Of a stretch of 64,000 nucleotides of DNA, positions 8,190-17,341 are shown piece by piece. Source of the DNA: an uncultured Bacteroidia bacterium (GTDB taxonomy: Bacteria > Bacteroidota > Bacteroidia > Bacteroidales > Prolixibacteraceae); NCBI GenBank assembly GCA_903850335.1, contig CAINLJ010000251.1:1-64000 (forward strand), read 5' to 3'. The notes beneath the pieces are model-generated. The model saw only the letters and a list, made by a program, of their open reading frames with translations, had not been told where the DNA came from and searched no databases. Each line of letters starts with the position of its first letter. Within the stretch, counting starts at the first letter, position 1. A program made the position numbers and the translations under genes.

Positions 8190-9329
8190 TTACGATTTTT
8201 TTTCAGGGACCTTCTTCTTCGGATCTGCAACTAACCCTTTCAGACGGTCTGTTTTGGTAATTCCGGAGAGTATCTCAATATTTATGCCGTCAGAGATCCC
8301 GGTTTTAACAAATTTCTTTTCAAACTTCTGCGGAAGTCCTTCTACTTCAACAAAGGCCGAGTCTTTCTCAAACTTTAAAAGACCTTCCGGAATCGCAAGT
8401 ACACTATCTCTTTTTTCGAGCACAATATTAGCATTGGCACTGTATCCTGAACGTATAAACTGATTCTCTTTGAGCTTAACATCAGCCTTAATATCAAACT
8501 GAATGGCACCATTCTCCACTAACCCTTTAGGTGCAATATACTTTAGAATTGCATTAAACTTCTCCGAATCAATAGCTCCGATAGTAAGTTCAATATTCAT
8601 CCCCTCTTTAATTTTTCCAACCTCTGTTTCGTCCACTTTGCCTTGAAAAATCATATCATTCATATCGGCAATAATCCCAATTGTCGTACCGGCATTAAAA
8701 GTATTAGCCTGGATTACTGAGAATCCCTCTTTCACTGGTACGTCGAGCACCATACCTTCGATAGTGGAACGAATCAACGTATTTGTAGTAGTTGCCGAAT
8801 TCTTTGTAACTCCCTTTCGGATCAGCTCAAGGTTATTCTCGGCAGCTTCTGCTTCTTCCTTTGCTGAATTAAAGGTTAGTTTAGCCTTTTGGAATTCCTC
8901 CTTCGAAGTTACTTGTTTAGTAAAAAGTACAGACTGACGGTCAAAGTCGATCCTTGCATCTTCCAGATTTAACTTCGCCCTGTTAAGGCGTGACTCAGCA
9001 TTGTTAAGGTTTACCATATCGGGAATAATCTTTACCCTGGCAATAACATCGCCTTTTTTAATTCTCTGCCCGGCAAGGATAAATATCTGCTCAACAATTC
9101 CTGACACCTGAGGTTTTATTTCAATCTCTTTTCTTGGCACTACAGAACCTGTTGCTACTGTTTTCTTTACAATATTAGTAACCTGAGGCTTTTGGATCTC
9201 AAATACTTCAGGTACAGGCTGTGACTTTTTGTAAAGGAAGACCAATGTTCCCGCGAACACTAATAAAAGGACGGTTAACCCGAAAATCTTAGCAATCTTT
9301 TTGAATATATTACCACTACTCTTTTTCAT
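8190..9329 (-). CDS. HlyD/MacA-type periplasmic adaptor
   Basis: The 379-residue protein starts at 9329, because an AGGAG Shine-Dalgarno sits 6 bases before this ATG; an in-frame ATG six codons earlier lacks one. It has one N-terminal membrane segment (about 14-34). A barrel-sandwich (lipoyl-like) half follows (about 55-95, PQVSGIVEQIF), then a coiled-coil hairpin (about 105-170), the second sandwich half and beta-barrel domains. It should bridge the two inner-membrane ABC permeases and the TolC-family channel. The Lys-rich C-terminus (KKKVPEKKS) is unremarkable. Confidence 0.92.
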   Translation of the reverse strand: MKKSSGNIFKKIAKIFGLTVLLLVFAGTLVFLYKKSQPVPEVFEIQKPQVTNIVKKTVATGSVVPRKEIEIKPQVSGIVEQIFILAGQRIKKGDVIARVKIIPDMVNLNNAESRLNRAKLNLEDARIDFDRQSVLFTKQVTSKEEFQKAKLTFNSAKEEAEAAENNLELIRKGVTKNSATTTNTLIRSTIEGMVLDVPVKEGFSVIQANTFNAGTTIGIIADMNDMIFQGKVDETEVGKIKEGMNIELTIGAIDSEKFNAILKYIAPKGLVENGAIQFDIKADVKLKENQFIRSGYSANANIVLEKRDSVLAIPEGLLKFEKDSAFVEVEGLPQKFEKKFVKTGISDGINIEILSGITKTDRLKGLVADPKKKVPEKKS

Positions 9330-9368
9330 AATACTCCTGTTATTCAATTATTTATACTTAAATATTTC

Positions 9369-10640
9369 CTATTCTTCTCTTAAAGCGTCTATCGGTTTTA
9401 TCTGGATTGCTCTGGATGCCGGAATCATGCCGGCAAAGAGCCCTGCAACTATCAGTACTGCCAGTGCAGAGAGTGCAACTGTAAGGCTAATTTCCGGATG
9501 AGTAAAGAATGCACGTTCTCCAGGTGGTTGAGGTGAACTTTCAATAATTCGATTTACAAGTTCGAGCAATCCAACTCCCAACGATAGTCCAATATATCCG
9601 GCCACTGTTGTAAGTACAACACTCTCAAGCATGATCTGGCCTATAATCACACGTGGAGTTGCCCCTATGGCCCGTTGAACTCCGATCTCCTTAGTCCGTT
9701 CCTTAATAATTACAAGCATAATATTGCTAACGCCGATTACTCCGGCCATAAGTGTTCCAATTCCCACGATCCATGTGAGTATCTGAATACCAAGGAAAAG
9801 CCCACTCATCTGTTTAAATTCCTTTTCGATATTCACACTGTTTAATGCCTGCACATCCGTAGGTGCTATGGAGTGCTTTTTCTTAATCAATTCCTTTACC
9901 TTATCCTCTACAACACTTACGGGAATCCCTTGTTTAGCGGTTATAGCCAGGAAGTGGACCTGATTTCCCATATTATAAGTCTGGAGCATCGTTGTAAAAG
10001 GCAGGGAAACAGATTCTTCGGTCCTCCCGTTAATATTGATTTGAGTTTCAGCCCTTATCAATCCAACGACCTGATAGTAAACACCCGAGATCTTTAGATA
10101 TTGTCCCAGAGGATTTTCTTTTGGATCAAATAGCGACTCAAAAACTTTTTCCCCAATAACGCAGACTTTCCGTTTATCACGAATATCCAGATCATTAATC
10201 CAACGTCCTTTAAGAATCGTCACAGGATCTATTTTGATATAATCGGGATAATCACCTTTGACGTTAAAAGATCCATTTTTCTTTCCTCGAATTACATTTG
10301 AACTGTTACCAAAACGACCGGTAAAATTCTTAGGGGTGATATATTCGATTTCGGGAACCTTGTCCTTAAGAAACTGAAGATCTTCGGAATCCATATGCCA
10401 ATAACGACCTCGCTTGAATCCCTTGAATGGTTCGCTGGTTTGTTCTGCCCAGAAAAAAGCTGAATTTGCCGCAAATTTTGCGATACCTTCAGACACTCCG
10501 TTTTGAAGACCCTTGCCAGAGCCGGCCATAACGATAAGCATAAAAATACCCCAAAATACTCCAAATGCAGTGAGCAGACTTCGTACCTTATTCTTGGCCA
10601 AAGCATTCCAAATTTCATTCCATCTGTCAATATCAAACAT
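9369..10640 (-). CDS. MacB-type ABC transporter permease (second copy)
   Basis: The 423-residue protein has the MacB_PCD/FtsX layout. One membrane segment lies near 20-42, a large periplasmic domain at about 50-265, and three C-terminal membrane segments at about 285-310, 340-365 and 385-410. The conserved VSNIMLVIIKERTKEIGVQRAIGATP motif marks the coupling region. It has no ATPase domain, so it must pair with the ATPase at 11988-12701. It begins 79 bases after the first permease gene, and the two differ clearly in the periplasmic domain, so a heterodimer is likely. Confidence 0.92.
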   Translation of the reverse strand: MFDIDRWNEIWNALAKNKVRSLLTAFGVFWGIFMLIVMAGSGKGLQNGVSEGIAKFAANSAFFWAEQTSEPFKGFKRGRYWHMDSEDLQFLKDKVPEIEYITPKNFTGRFGNSSNVIRGKKNGSFNVKGDYPDYIKIDPVTILKGRWINDLDIRDKRKVCVIGEKVFESLFDPKENPLGQYLKISGVYYQVVGLIRAETQININGRTEESVSLPFTTMLQTYNMGNQVHFLAITAKQGIPVSVVEDKVKELIKKKHSIAPTDVQALNSVNIEKEFKQMSGLFLGIQILTWIVGIGTLMAGVIGVSNIMLVIIKERTKEIGVQRAIGATPRVIIGQIMLESVVLTTVAGYIGLSLGVGLLELVNRIIESSPQPPGERAFFTHPEISLTVALSALAVLIVAGLFAGMIPASRAIQIKPIDALREE

Positions 10641-10719
10641 GACTTGTTATTTTATTGCAAAAACTAATATTCTTTATACAACTAAAGCCTTGCAGCCGGT
10701 GACACTCTGACCTGATCCG

Positions 10720-11976
10720 TCATTCGTCGCGCAGCGCCTCAATAGGTTTGACATTCGCGGCTTTACGCGCAGGAAGATAACCTGCAAGGGCACCCGAAAC
10801 TACCAGAATAACCATGGAAGTAATGGCTGTTGTAAAATCAACTGTAGGATTACTGAAAAATATCCTGTCTCCCCCACCAGCAGCAAGCGCCTGCTCGAGA
10901 CCATAGTTTATCCCTTCCATGATACCCACTCCAATCACCAAACCCATATAACCGGCAACAGTAGTGATAAGGATCGACTCGAGAAGTACAAGGCCAATCA
11001 CAGACCCAGGTGTTGCTCCAAGTGCTTTTCGAATTCCTATTTCCCTGGTCCTTTCTTTAACGAGTATCAGCATGATGTTGCTGACTCCAACGATCCCGGC
11101 AATTAAAGTGCCGATTCCAATAATCCAGACAAAGAGTTTTATGGCCTGAAATATTTTCATCGTCCGGATATATTGAGCCAGCATATTGAATGATCCCATG
11201 GCCTTCTTATCCTTGGGGTCAAATTTATGCCGCATTGCCAATCCCTCTCTCACCTTGTCTGTAATCGCTTCAGCTTCCTGCTCGGTTTTTACCATTTTTG
11301 TTGTAACTGCAAAAGAGTGAACGCGATCGGCACCATTAAAAATGCGCTGCGCCGTGGTGACTGGAATATAGGCAGTTCTTTCATTCCTCCGATCCTTGTC
11401 GAGTGTCAGACCAATGACTTTGAAGGGCACGTTATTAAGTTTCACATATTTACCAATTGGATCCTCATCCTTAAAGAGTGCTTTTTTAACGTTATCACCG
11501 ATAACAATCACCTTTCGAAAATCACTCATGTCTAATTCATTGATAAACCGTCCTGATATTACATTTACTTTTTCCATCCCAAGCAAGGCAGGATGACAGG
11601 AAGAGGTTTCAAATGAGCCGTACTCATTTTTATAGGTATACATGATTGTCCCGGGGAGATAATAACGTGAAGACACATTCTCGAGATTTTCGCCCTTCTC
11701 CTTTAAAAATGCATAATCCGCATTGTTGAATTTAATCGTGCGTCCCTCCTTCATCCCTTCAAAAGGCATTGAAGTATCGCCGGTCCAAAGCCACATAATG
11801 TTGATCGAATTACTTTCAAACTGTTTTGTGACACCATTTTGAAGTCCATTTCCAGATCCCAGAAGGATCATAAGCATAAATATACCCCAGGCGACTGAGA
11901 AGCCGGTTAAAAATGTGCGTAACTTATTTTTCTTTATCGTGGAGAAGATCTCCTGCCAAACATCAACGTCAAACAT
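10720..11976 (-). CDS. MacB-type ABC transporter permease (first copy)
   Basis: The 418-residue paralogue of the next gene has the same one-plus-three membrane topology. The extracytoplasmic MacB domain covers about 50-260, and the NIMLILVKERTREIGIRKALGATP coupling motif follows. Both permeases begin MFD-D-W-EI and end PI-ALR-E. It starts 11 bases after the ATPase gene. Members of the family export antibiotics, peptides or lipoproteins, or transduce mechanical force; the substrate here cannot be read from sequence. Confidence 0.92.
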   Translation of the reverse strand: MFDVDVWQEIFSTIKKNKLRTFLTGFSVAWGIFMLMILLGSGNGLQNGVTKQFESNSINIMWLWTGDTSMPFEGMKEGRTIKFNNADYAFLKEKGENLENVSSRYYLPGTIMYTYKNEYGSFETSSCHPALLGMEKVNVISGRFINELDMSDFRKVIVIGDNVKKALFKDEDPIGKYVKLNNVPFKVIGLTLDKDRRNERTAYIPVTTAQRIFNGADRVHSFAVTTKMVKTEQEAEAITDKVREGLAMRHKFDPKDKKAMGSFNMLAQYIRTMKIFQAIKLFVWIIGIGTLIAGIVGVSNIMLILVKERTREIGIRKALGATPGSVIGLVLLESILITTVAGYMGLVIGVGIMEGINYGLEQALAAGGGDRIFFSNPTVDFTTAITSMVILVVSGALAGYLPARKAANVKPIEALRDE

Positions 11977-11987
11977 GGGCTTGGATT

Positions 11988-12701
11988 TTATTCAGTGCGT
12001 ACACGATCTTTAAATAACTGTAATTCTCCATTTTTAATCACCTCTTCGATAACTCCGTCTTTGAGCCTGATGATCTTTTTTGTCATGGCAGCAATATCAT
12101 GCTCATGGGTAACAATGATGACTGTCTTTCCCTGATCATTGATCTCTTTCAGAATATCCATTACTTCAAAGGATGTAGTTGAATCAAGTGCACCCGTTGG
12201 TTCATCGGCAAGAATAATCTTTGGCTGAGAAATTAGGGCACGAGCTATCGCAACCCGTTGCTTCTGACCTCCTGATAATTCGCTTGGTAAATGATGCGCC
12301 CACTCTTTAAGCCCCAGACGATCAAGATATTCGAGTGCAATGAGATTTCGTTTCTTGCGGCTTACTTTCTGATAATACAAAGGCAAGGCAACATTCTCGG
12401 CGGCATTCTTAAATGAAATAAGGTTAAATGATTGAAAGATAAATCCGATCATCTCGTTTCGGGTCATAGCCGCCCTGGTTTCATTCAGCCCCTGAATCAG
12501 CTTGCCTCCCAGATAGTAAGTCCCCTGATCGTAGTCATCAAGAATCCCAAGGATATTCAATAAGGTTGACTTTCCGGAGCCGGAAGAGCCCATAATTGAA
12601 ACGAATTCCCCCTCTTCAATCTGAAGATCCATCCCTTTTAAAACATGAAGGCTGTTGTTGCCCATCACGTATGACTTGTGCAGATTACTAATCTGAATCA
12701 T
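11988..12701 (-). CDS. MacB/LolD-type ABC transporter ATPase
   Basis: The 237-residue protein has Walker [10 protein letters not shown] (38-46), Q-loop Gln90, signature LSGGQ (142-146), Walker B IILADEP (162-168) and switch His199. These are the complete features of an active ABC ATPase of the MacB/LolD/FtsE group. It is the first gene of the operon ATPase, permease, permease, adaptor, TolC. A TAnnTTTG element lies about 42 bases upstream of its start. Confidence 0.95.
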   Translation of the reverse strand: MIQISNLHKSYVMGNNSLHVLKGMDLQIEEGEFVSIMGSSGSGKSTLLNILGILDDYDQGTYYLGGKLIQGLNETRAAMTRNEMIGFIFQSFNLISFKNAAENVALPLYYQKVSRKKRNLIALEYLDRLGLKEWAHHLPSELSGGQKQRVAIARALISQPKIILADEPTGALDSTTSFEVMDILKEINDQGKTVIIVTHEHDIAAMTKKIIRLKDGVIEEVIKNGELQLFKDRVRTE

Positions 12702-12742
12702 TTTACTTAATTTTTATCATTTATGTCCGGTAGCGTAAACTA

Positions 12743-12750
12743 CAAACCTA
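12743..12750 (-). promoter_or_regulatory. Bacteroidota -7 promoter element for the ABC efflux operon
   Basis: TAGGTTTG on the minus strand matches the Bacteroidota -7 consensus TAnnTTTG and lies 41 bases before the ATPase start codon. No convincing -33 TTTG is found at the usual distance, so confidence is moderate. Confidence 0.5.
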
Positions 12751-13070
12751 TTAGACGTTATCAACTGCGAATTGTTACACCAAAAGAGTGATTAATTCAA
12801 ATTATTTTACAATTCAAAATTTCAATTTAACAATAGTCATGCCATTGGAATTATATATCTATCATACAAGATAATAGGCCCTATCTGACTGGAATCAGGG
12901 CGTTCAAAAGTGTACAGTTTCGACCCGCCAGGTGTTCATTTTCGTACACATTTTTTTATTATAATCAGGATAATCTGAGATTTATCCCGCCGGTTCCCTT
13001 ATGGAAGGATTTAGGTTCCTGAATGCGGCAATACGGGAAAAAGATCTCAGGAATATTTATATGAGTGTTT

Positions 13071-13136
13071 TGGCTGAGTATAAATAATTATAATCAGCCA
13101 TTTTATTTATTTTTGTATATCTTTGGCTGATTATAA
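13071..13136. promoter_or_regulatory. Palindrome plus direct repeat upstream of the AAA+ gene
   Basis: A 13-bp inverted repeat with one mismatch (13071-13083 and 13088-13100, 4-base loop) is followed by a third copy of the same 13-base unit in direct orientation at 13124-13136 (TGGCTGATTATAA). The third copy overlaps the putative -7 element at 13118-13125 and would cover the transcription start. Three copies of one half-site across a promoter suggest an autoregulatory operator. Confidence 0.5.
13118..13125 (+). promoter_or_regulatory. Bacteroidota -7 promoter element for the AAA+ gene
   Basis: TATCTTTG matches TAnnTTTG. Transcription would begin near 13132. That places the open frame's upstream TTG (13123) inside the promoter and supports the ATG at 13165 as the real start. 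No clear -33 TTTG is present. Confidence 0.5.
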
Positions 13137-13164
13137 ATATCTAAACATAGCCAAAATTATAAAT

Positions 13165-14622
13165 ATGGCAAAAGAAAAGGTTATTGGAAGAGTTTATGAA
13201 ACCGGAATTTTAGAACAGGCTCTACATTCCGCAGAACCGGAGTTTATTGCAGTATATGGCCGGCGCCGAATTGGTAAGACGTTTTTGATCAGGGAATATT
13301 ATGAGCAATCGATCTATTTCGAATTAGTTGGAATTCATCAGACAACACTGAAAATACAACTTCAAAATTTCGCACTTTCGCTTAAGGGAGCTATGGGTTT
13401 GGGAATAATGCCTGAAACTCCGGATACCTGGTTTAAGGCGTTTACACTACTGGAATATTACATAGAATCGATATTTTTGAATCAGGAAATAGGGAAAAAG
13501 GTAATATTTATTGATGAGCTACCATGGCTGAACACACCGAAATCGAATTTTCTGGTAGCCCTCGAACATTTCTGGAATAGTTATGGCTCGAAAAAAAACA
13601 ATCTTATTTTGGTTGTTTGCGGATCTGCAGCTTCCTGGATGATTCAAAAAATCGTGAATTCCAAAGGAGGCCTGCACAACAGGCTCACAAGACAAATCCG
13701 ATTATTGCCTTTCACACTTGAAGAAAGTGAAAATTTCCTGAAGTCAAGATCAGTTCTCCTGACAAGATATCAAATCATTTCACTTTATATGGCTATGGGT
13801 GGTGTTCCGTTCTACCTCAAACAGGCTGAACCGGGTCTTTCGACAGCTCAGATCATCGATAAAGTTTGCTTTTCAAAAGGGGGAATACTCCGCAATGAAT
13901 TCCAAAGACTATTTTCATCTCTTTTCGATCAAAGCGATCAACATATCAAAATCGTGGAGGCACTAAAACAAAACAGGTCTGGGATGAACAGGAACCTGAT
14001 ATTAGCTGCTGCTAAAATTCCCAGTGGGGGCACTGCGTCTCAAATTTTAGAAGAATTGGAAGAATCGGGATTCATAGCATCATGGATTCCATTCGGGAAG
14101 AAATCGAATGAGGCCATTTACAGGATTACAGATGAATTTACTCTTTTCTATTTTGACTGGATAAGACCCCTTGGGAAAAGAGACCCAGGCGAAGGATACT
14201 GGATGTCGCGACAGAATGACCACCGCAGGCTGGCTTGGGCAGGCTACGCCTTTGAAGGGATCTGTATGAAGCATTTACAAAAGATCAAAAATGCACTGGG
14301 AATTGGAATGGTTGAGACTTTTCATGGACCATGGTACTTTTCCGCTCCAAAAAATTCCTTGGGTGATGGTGCACAAGTTGATTTATTGATAGACAGGAAA
14401 GATTCGACTATCAACATTTGTGAAATGAAATTCTCCGAGTCCGAATTTACGATTGACCGCGATTATTCAAAAAAACTCAGACAAAAAATAGATGTATTTA
14501 AAAGGGTGTCCAAGACGAGGAAAAACATTTTCATTACTCTTGTAACAACCTTTGGAATTACGAATAACGCCTATTCTAATGATATAGTATCCAATTCGTT
14601 AAACATTGAATGTTTATTTTAA
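13165..14622 (+). CDS. AAA+ ATPase (archaeal-type, PF01637-like) with DUF234/PD-(D/E)XK C-terminus
   Basis: The protein has 485 residues from the ATG at 13165. Walker A is GRRRIGKT (32-39), Walker B is VIFIDELP (113-120), and a sensor-like LVVCGSAASW follows. A winged-helix-like middle (about 270-330) leads to a C-terminal segment with Asp406, Glu420 and Lys422 spaced as in PD-(D/E)XK nucleases (QVDLLID, CEMKF). This matches the multicopy ATPase-DUF234 family common in Archaea and Bacteroidota, whose function is unknown but often suspected to be selfish or defensive. It stands alone on the plus strand between two minus-strand genes, after a repeat-rich spacer. It ends 9 bases from the thiL stop. 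Confidence 0.85.
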   Translation: MAKEKVIGRVYETGILEQALHSAEPEFIAVYGRRRIGKTFLIREYYEQSIYFELVGIHQTTLKIQLQNFALSLKGAMGLGIMPETPDTWFKAFTLLEYYIESIFLNQEIGKKVIFIDELPWLNTPKSNFLVALEHFWNSYGSKKNNLILVVCGSAASWMIQKIVNSKGGLHNRLTRQIRLLPFTLEESENFLKSRSVLLTRYQIISLYMAMGGVPFYLKQAEPGLSTAQIIDKVCFSKGGILRNEFQRLFSSLFDQSDQHIKIVEALKQNRSGMNRNLILAAAKIPSGGTASQILEELEESGFIASWIPFGKKSNEAIYRITDEFTLFYFDWIRPLGKRDPGEGYWMSRQNDHRRLAWAGYAFEGICMKHLQKIKNALGIGMVETFHGPWYFSAPKNSLGDGAQVDLLIDRKDSTINICEMKFSESEFTIDRDYSKKLRQKIDVFKRVSKTRKNIFITLVTTFGITNNAYSNDIVSNSLNIECLF

Positions 14623-14631
14623 AAGACTATC

Positions 14632-15678
14632 TCAGTCTTTAAGTGGGTTCCACCCCTGTGCCTGTAGTGGAATTGCCTGTCCAACACCGGCAGTAATAAG
14701 ATTGACCCCCTCTTTCTTGTCAGTAATGTAACCAATTACAGAAATATCAGGATGATTGCGGATTTTATCATTATCGTTAACGGGCAGGGTGAAGAGAAGC
14801 TCGTAATCCTCTCCGCCATTTAAAGCTGCAACGAGAGGATTTATATTCAGCTCAGCAGCCATTTTCTTTGTTTGGTTATCAAAAAGCAATCGCTCCTCAT
14901 AGAGTCTGCATCCTACATTGCTTTGCGTGCAAAGGTGAAGGATCTCGGAGGAAAGACCATCTGAAATATCAATCATTGAAGTTGGCTTGATGCCTAATTC
15001 TTTAAATAACAACGGAATATCCTTTCTTGCTTCTGGTTTTAGCTGGCGCTCAAGGATATAATCGTAGCCATTGAATTGTGGTACCATCTTAGGGTTAACC
15101 TTAAAAACTTCATTCTCGCGTTCAAGCAGCTGTAATCCCATATAAGCCCCTCCAAGATCTCCTGTAACACAAAGTAAATCTGTATCTTTGGCTCCATTTC
15201 TGTAAACGAGATCCTCTTCGTCCGCTTCACCGATTGCAGTAACCGAGATCAACAAACCTGTTAATGAAGTCGTTGTATCACCACCAATCAAATCAACACC
15301 ATATCTGTCGCAGGCAAGGTAAATACCCGAATAAAGCTCATCAATCGCCTCAACAGAAAGTTTAGACGAAACGGCAATCGAAACAGTAATTTGTCGTGGC
15401 ACCGCGTTCATAGCATACACATCACTAAGGTTTACTGTCACGGCCTTATAACCCAAATGCCTCAATGGCACATACATAAGATTAAAATGAACACCTTCCG
15501 TAAGCAAATCGGTAGTTACGACAATTTTTTTATTTTTAAAATCCAATACCGCGCAGTCATCGCCAACTCCTTTTAAAGTGCTTACGTTTTTTAATATTAT
15601 ATTTTCGGTGAGCCGACGGATAAGCCCGAACTCTCCTAGTTCGGAAAGCTCTGTTTTATTGGATGTTGCGTTTGTCAT
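14632..15678 (-). CDS. thiL: Thiamine-monophosphate kinase
   Basis: The 348-residue protein phosphorylates thiamine monophosphate to thiamine diphosphate, the last step of the pathway, in the cytosol. Family motifs are GEFGLI (15-20), GDDCAVL (39-45), TTDLLTEGVHF (55-65), a GGDTTTS metal/ATP loop, MIDISDGL and NGGEDYELLFT. The length is normal for ThiL. It is divergent from the suf operon and convergent with the AAA+ gene. A 7-bp hairpin (14622-14628 and 14634-14640) spans the two convergent stops. Confidence 0.95.
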   Translation of the reverse strand: MTNATSNKTELSELGEFGLIRRLTENIILKNVSTLKGVGDDCAVLDFKNKKIVVTTDLLTEGVHFNLMYVPLRHLGYKAVTVNLSDVYAMNAVPRQITVSIAVSSKLSVEAIDELYSGIYLACDRYGVDLIGGDTTTSLTGLLISVTAIGEADEEDLVYRNGAKDTDLLCVTGDLGGAYMGLQLLERENEVFKVNPKMVPQFNGYDYILERQLKPEARKDIPLLFKELGIKPTSMIDISDGLSSEILHLCTQSNVGCRLYEERLLFDNQTKKMAAELNINPLVAALNGGEDYELLFTLPVNDNDKIRNHPDISVIGYITDKKEGVNLITAGVGQAIPLQAQGWNPLKD

Positions 15679-15732
15679 ACAGGCTATTGCATTATTTAGA
15701 AAATTGCGACCTCAAAAGTAATGTTCATTTTG

Positions 15733-15740
15733 TATCTTTG
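15733..15740 (+). promoter_or_regulatory. Bacteroidota -7 promoter element for the suf operon
   Basis: TATCTTTG fits TAnnTTTG, 89 bases before the sufB ATG. The predicted leader of about 83 bases contains an 8-bp hairpin with one mismatch (15762-15769 and 15781-15788). Confidence 0.55.
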
Positions 15741-15829
15741 CAATTTAAAACCAGTCTATTTAAGCGGACTATAGGAATTTGTCCGTTTTGTTTGTTACTG
15801 GTATAAATTCATCGTATTTTGAAATTATC

Positions 15830-17275
15830 ATGGAAGACCAAAATAAATTATTAAATGAGGTCACCCAGCGCGATTATAGATTTGGTTTTGTATCGGATAT
15901 CGAAACAGATACAATTGTAAAAGGACTAAATGAAGAGGTGATCAGGATTATCTCTGCTAAAAAGGACGAACCTGAGTTTATGCTCGAATTTCGACTAAAG
16001 GCATACCGTCGCTGGCTGACAATGAAAATGCCCGAATGGGCCCAACTTAAGGTTCCGGAAATCGACTATCAGGATATTATTTTCTACGCCGCTCCAACTC
16101 AACAGGCTAAATATGAAAGCCTTAATGAAGTGGATCCTGAATTGCTCCGGACATTCGAGAAACTGGGAATTCCTCTTGAGGAGCAGAAAATGCTTTCTGG
16201 TGTTGCCGTAGATGCTGTTATTGACAGCGTTTCGGTGAAAACAACTTTTAAAGAAACGCTTGCCGAACGGGGCATTATCTTCTGTTCGTTCAGCGAAGCT
16301 GTAAAACACCATCCCGATCTGATACAGAAATACCTTGGAATGGCAGTGCCCATTAATGATAATTACTTTGCAGCTCTCAATTCTGCAGTTTTCTCAGACG
16401 GTTCGTTTGTGTATATTCCCAAAGGTACCCGCTGCCCGATGGAACTTTCGACTTACTTCCGCATTAATGCACAAAATACAGGGCAATTCGAACGGACTTT
16501 AATTATTGCCGACGACGACAGCTACGTGTCTTATCTTGAAGGGTGTACGGCACCTATGCGTGACGAAAATCAGCTTCATGCCGCTGTTGTGGAGATCATT
16601 GCCCTTAATCGTGCGGAAGTGAAATACTCAACCGTTCAAAATTGGTACCCCGGAGATAAGAATGGCAAAGGCGGAATTTTTAATTTCGTTACAAAACGAG
16701 GAATTTGCATGGGTATTGCCTCTAAGATATTCTGGAACCAGGTTGAAACAGGATCTGCAATTACATGGAAATATCCAAGTTGCGTGCTTATGGGCGATAA
16801 TTCTGTTGCCGAATTCAATTCTGTAGCCCTGACAAATAATTATCAACAGGCTGACACAGGAACCAAAATGATTCATATCGGGAAAAATACAAAAAGCACG
16901 ATCGTATCCAAAGGAATCTCTGCCGGCCATAGTTCAAATTCGTACCGGGGACTCGTGCGCGTTGCTGCCAAAGCTGAGAATGCACGTAATTACTCACAAT
17001 GTGACTCCCTTTTACTGGGTGATTCCTGCGGTGCCCATACATTCCCATATATTGAAGTTGGAAACAGCAGTTCTATCATTGAACATGAGGCAACTACATC
17101 CAAAATCGGAGAAGATCAGATTTTCTATTGTAATCAGCGCGGTATATCAACCGAAGATGCGATAGGGATGATTGTCAACGGTTATGCTCGTGAAGTAATC
17201 AACAAACTTCCAATGGAATTTGCCGTTGAAGCTCAGAAATTACTTCAGATCAGCCTTGAAGGAAGCGTGGGGTAA
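15830..17275 (+). CDS. sufB: Fe-S cluster assembly scaffold protein SufB
   Basis: The protein has 481 residues from the ATG at 15830. The frame also opens at a TTG (15779), but that extension has no SufB character, and the N-terminus [20 protein letters not shown] is family-like. Typical segments are [57 protein letters not shown] and [20 protein letters not shown], the latter in the beta-helix core. SufB forms the SufBC2D complex, on which Fe-S clusters are built from persulfide supplied by SufS and SufE. First gene of the suf operon. Confidence 0.97.
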   Translation: MEDQNKLLNEVTQRDYRFGFVSDIETDTIVKGLNEEVIRIISAKKDEPEFMLEFRLKAYRRWLTMKMPEWAQLKVPEIDYQDIIFYAAPTQQAKYESLNEVDPELLRTFEKLGIPLEEQKMLSGVAVDAVIDSVSVKTTFKETLAERGIIFCSFSEAVKHHPDLIQKYLGMAVPINDNYFAALNSAVFSDGSFVYIPKGTRCPMELSTYFRINAQNTGQFERTLIIADDDSYVSYLEGCTAPMRDENQLHAAVVEIIALNRAEVKYSTVQNWYPGDKNGKGGIFNFVTKRGICMGIASKIFWNQVETGSAITWKYPSCVLMGDNSVAEFNSVALTNNYQQADTGTKMIHIGKNTKSTIVSKGISAGHSSNSYRGLVRVAAKAENARNYSQCDSLLLGDSCGAHTFPYIEVGNSSSIIEHEATTSKIGEDQIFYCNQRGISTEDAIGMIVNGYAREVINKLPMEFAVEAQKLLQISLEGSVG

Positions 17276-17341
17276 TTAAAGAATTAAGAATTTAATATAG
17301 TTACAATTTCAACAGCAAATAAAAGGTCACAACAATAAAAT

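Larger units (their letters stand above)
12751..13164. other. Gene-poor region with repeat fragments
   Basis: About 410 bases with no convincing gene. It holds two imperfect 15-base direct repeats (12910-12924 and 12932-12946) resembling the repeated ends of IS21-type elements. It also holds a 28-codon open frame at 13001-13087 with no recognisable similarity, and the palindromic repeats of the following ATPase gene (13071-13136). It may be a scar left by mobile DNA. Confidence 0.4.

Noticed and set aside
8181-8200. Short direct repeats of TTTTACGA as a possible CRISPR or repeat array
   Set aside because: Only two short copies occur at a gene end, with no spacers and no cas genes in the window.
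10292-10636. Second minus-strand open frame inside the permease gene
   Set aside because: It is a shadow of the permease in another frame, with no domain character.
13001-13087. 28-codon open frame before the AAA+ gene
   Set aside because: No ribosome binding site or similarity. It ends inside the palindrome and is probably chance or a gene scar.
13123-13164. Upstream TTG start for the AAA+ gene
   Set aside because: The TTG lies inside the TATCTTTG promoter element and the third operator copy. The ATG at 13165 gives the normal family N-terminus.
15779-15829. N-terminal extension of SufB from a TTG
   Set aside because: The extension has no similarity to SufB, and the ATG at 15830 starts the conserved N-terminus.
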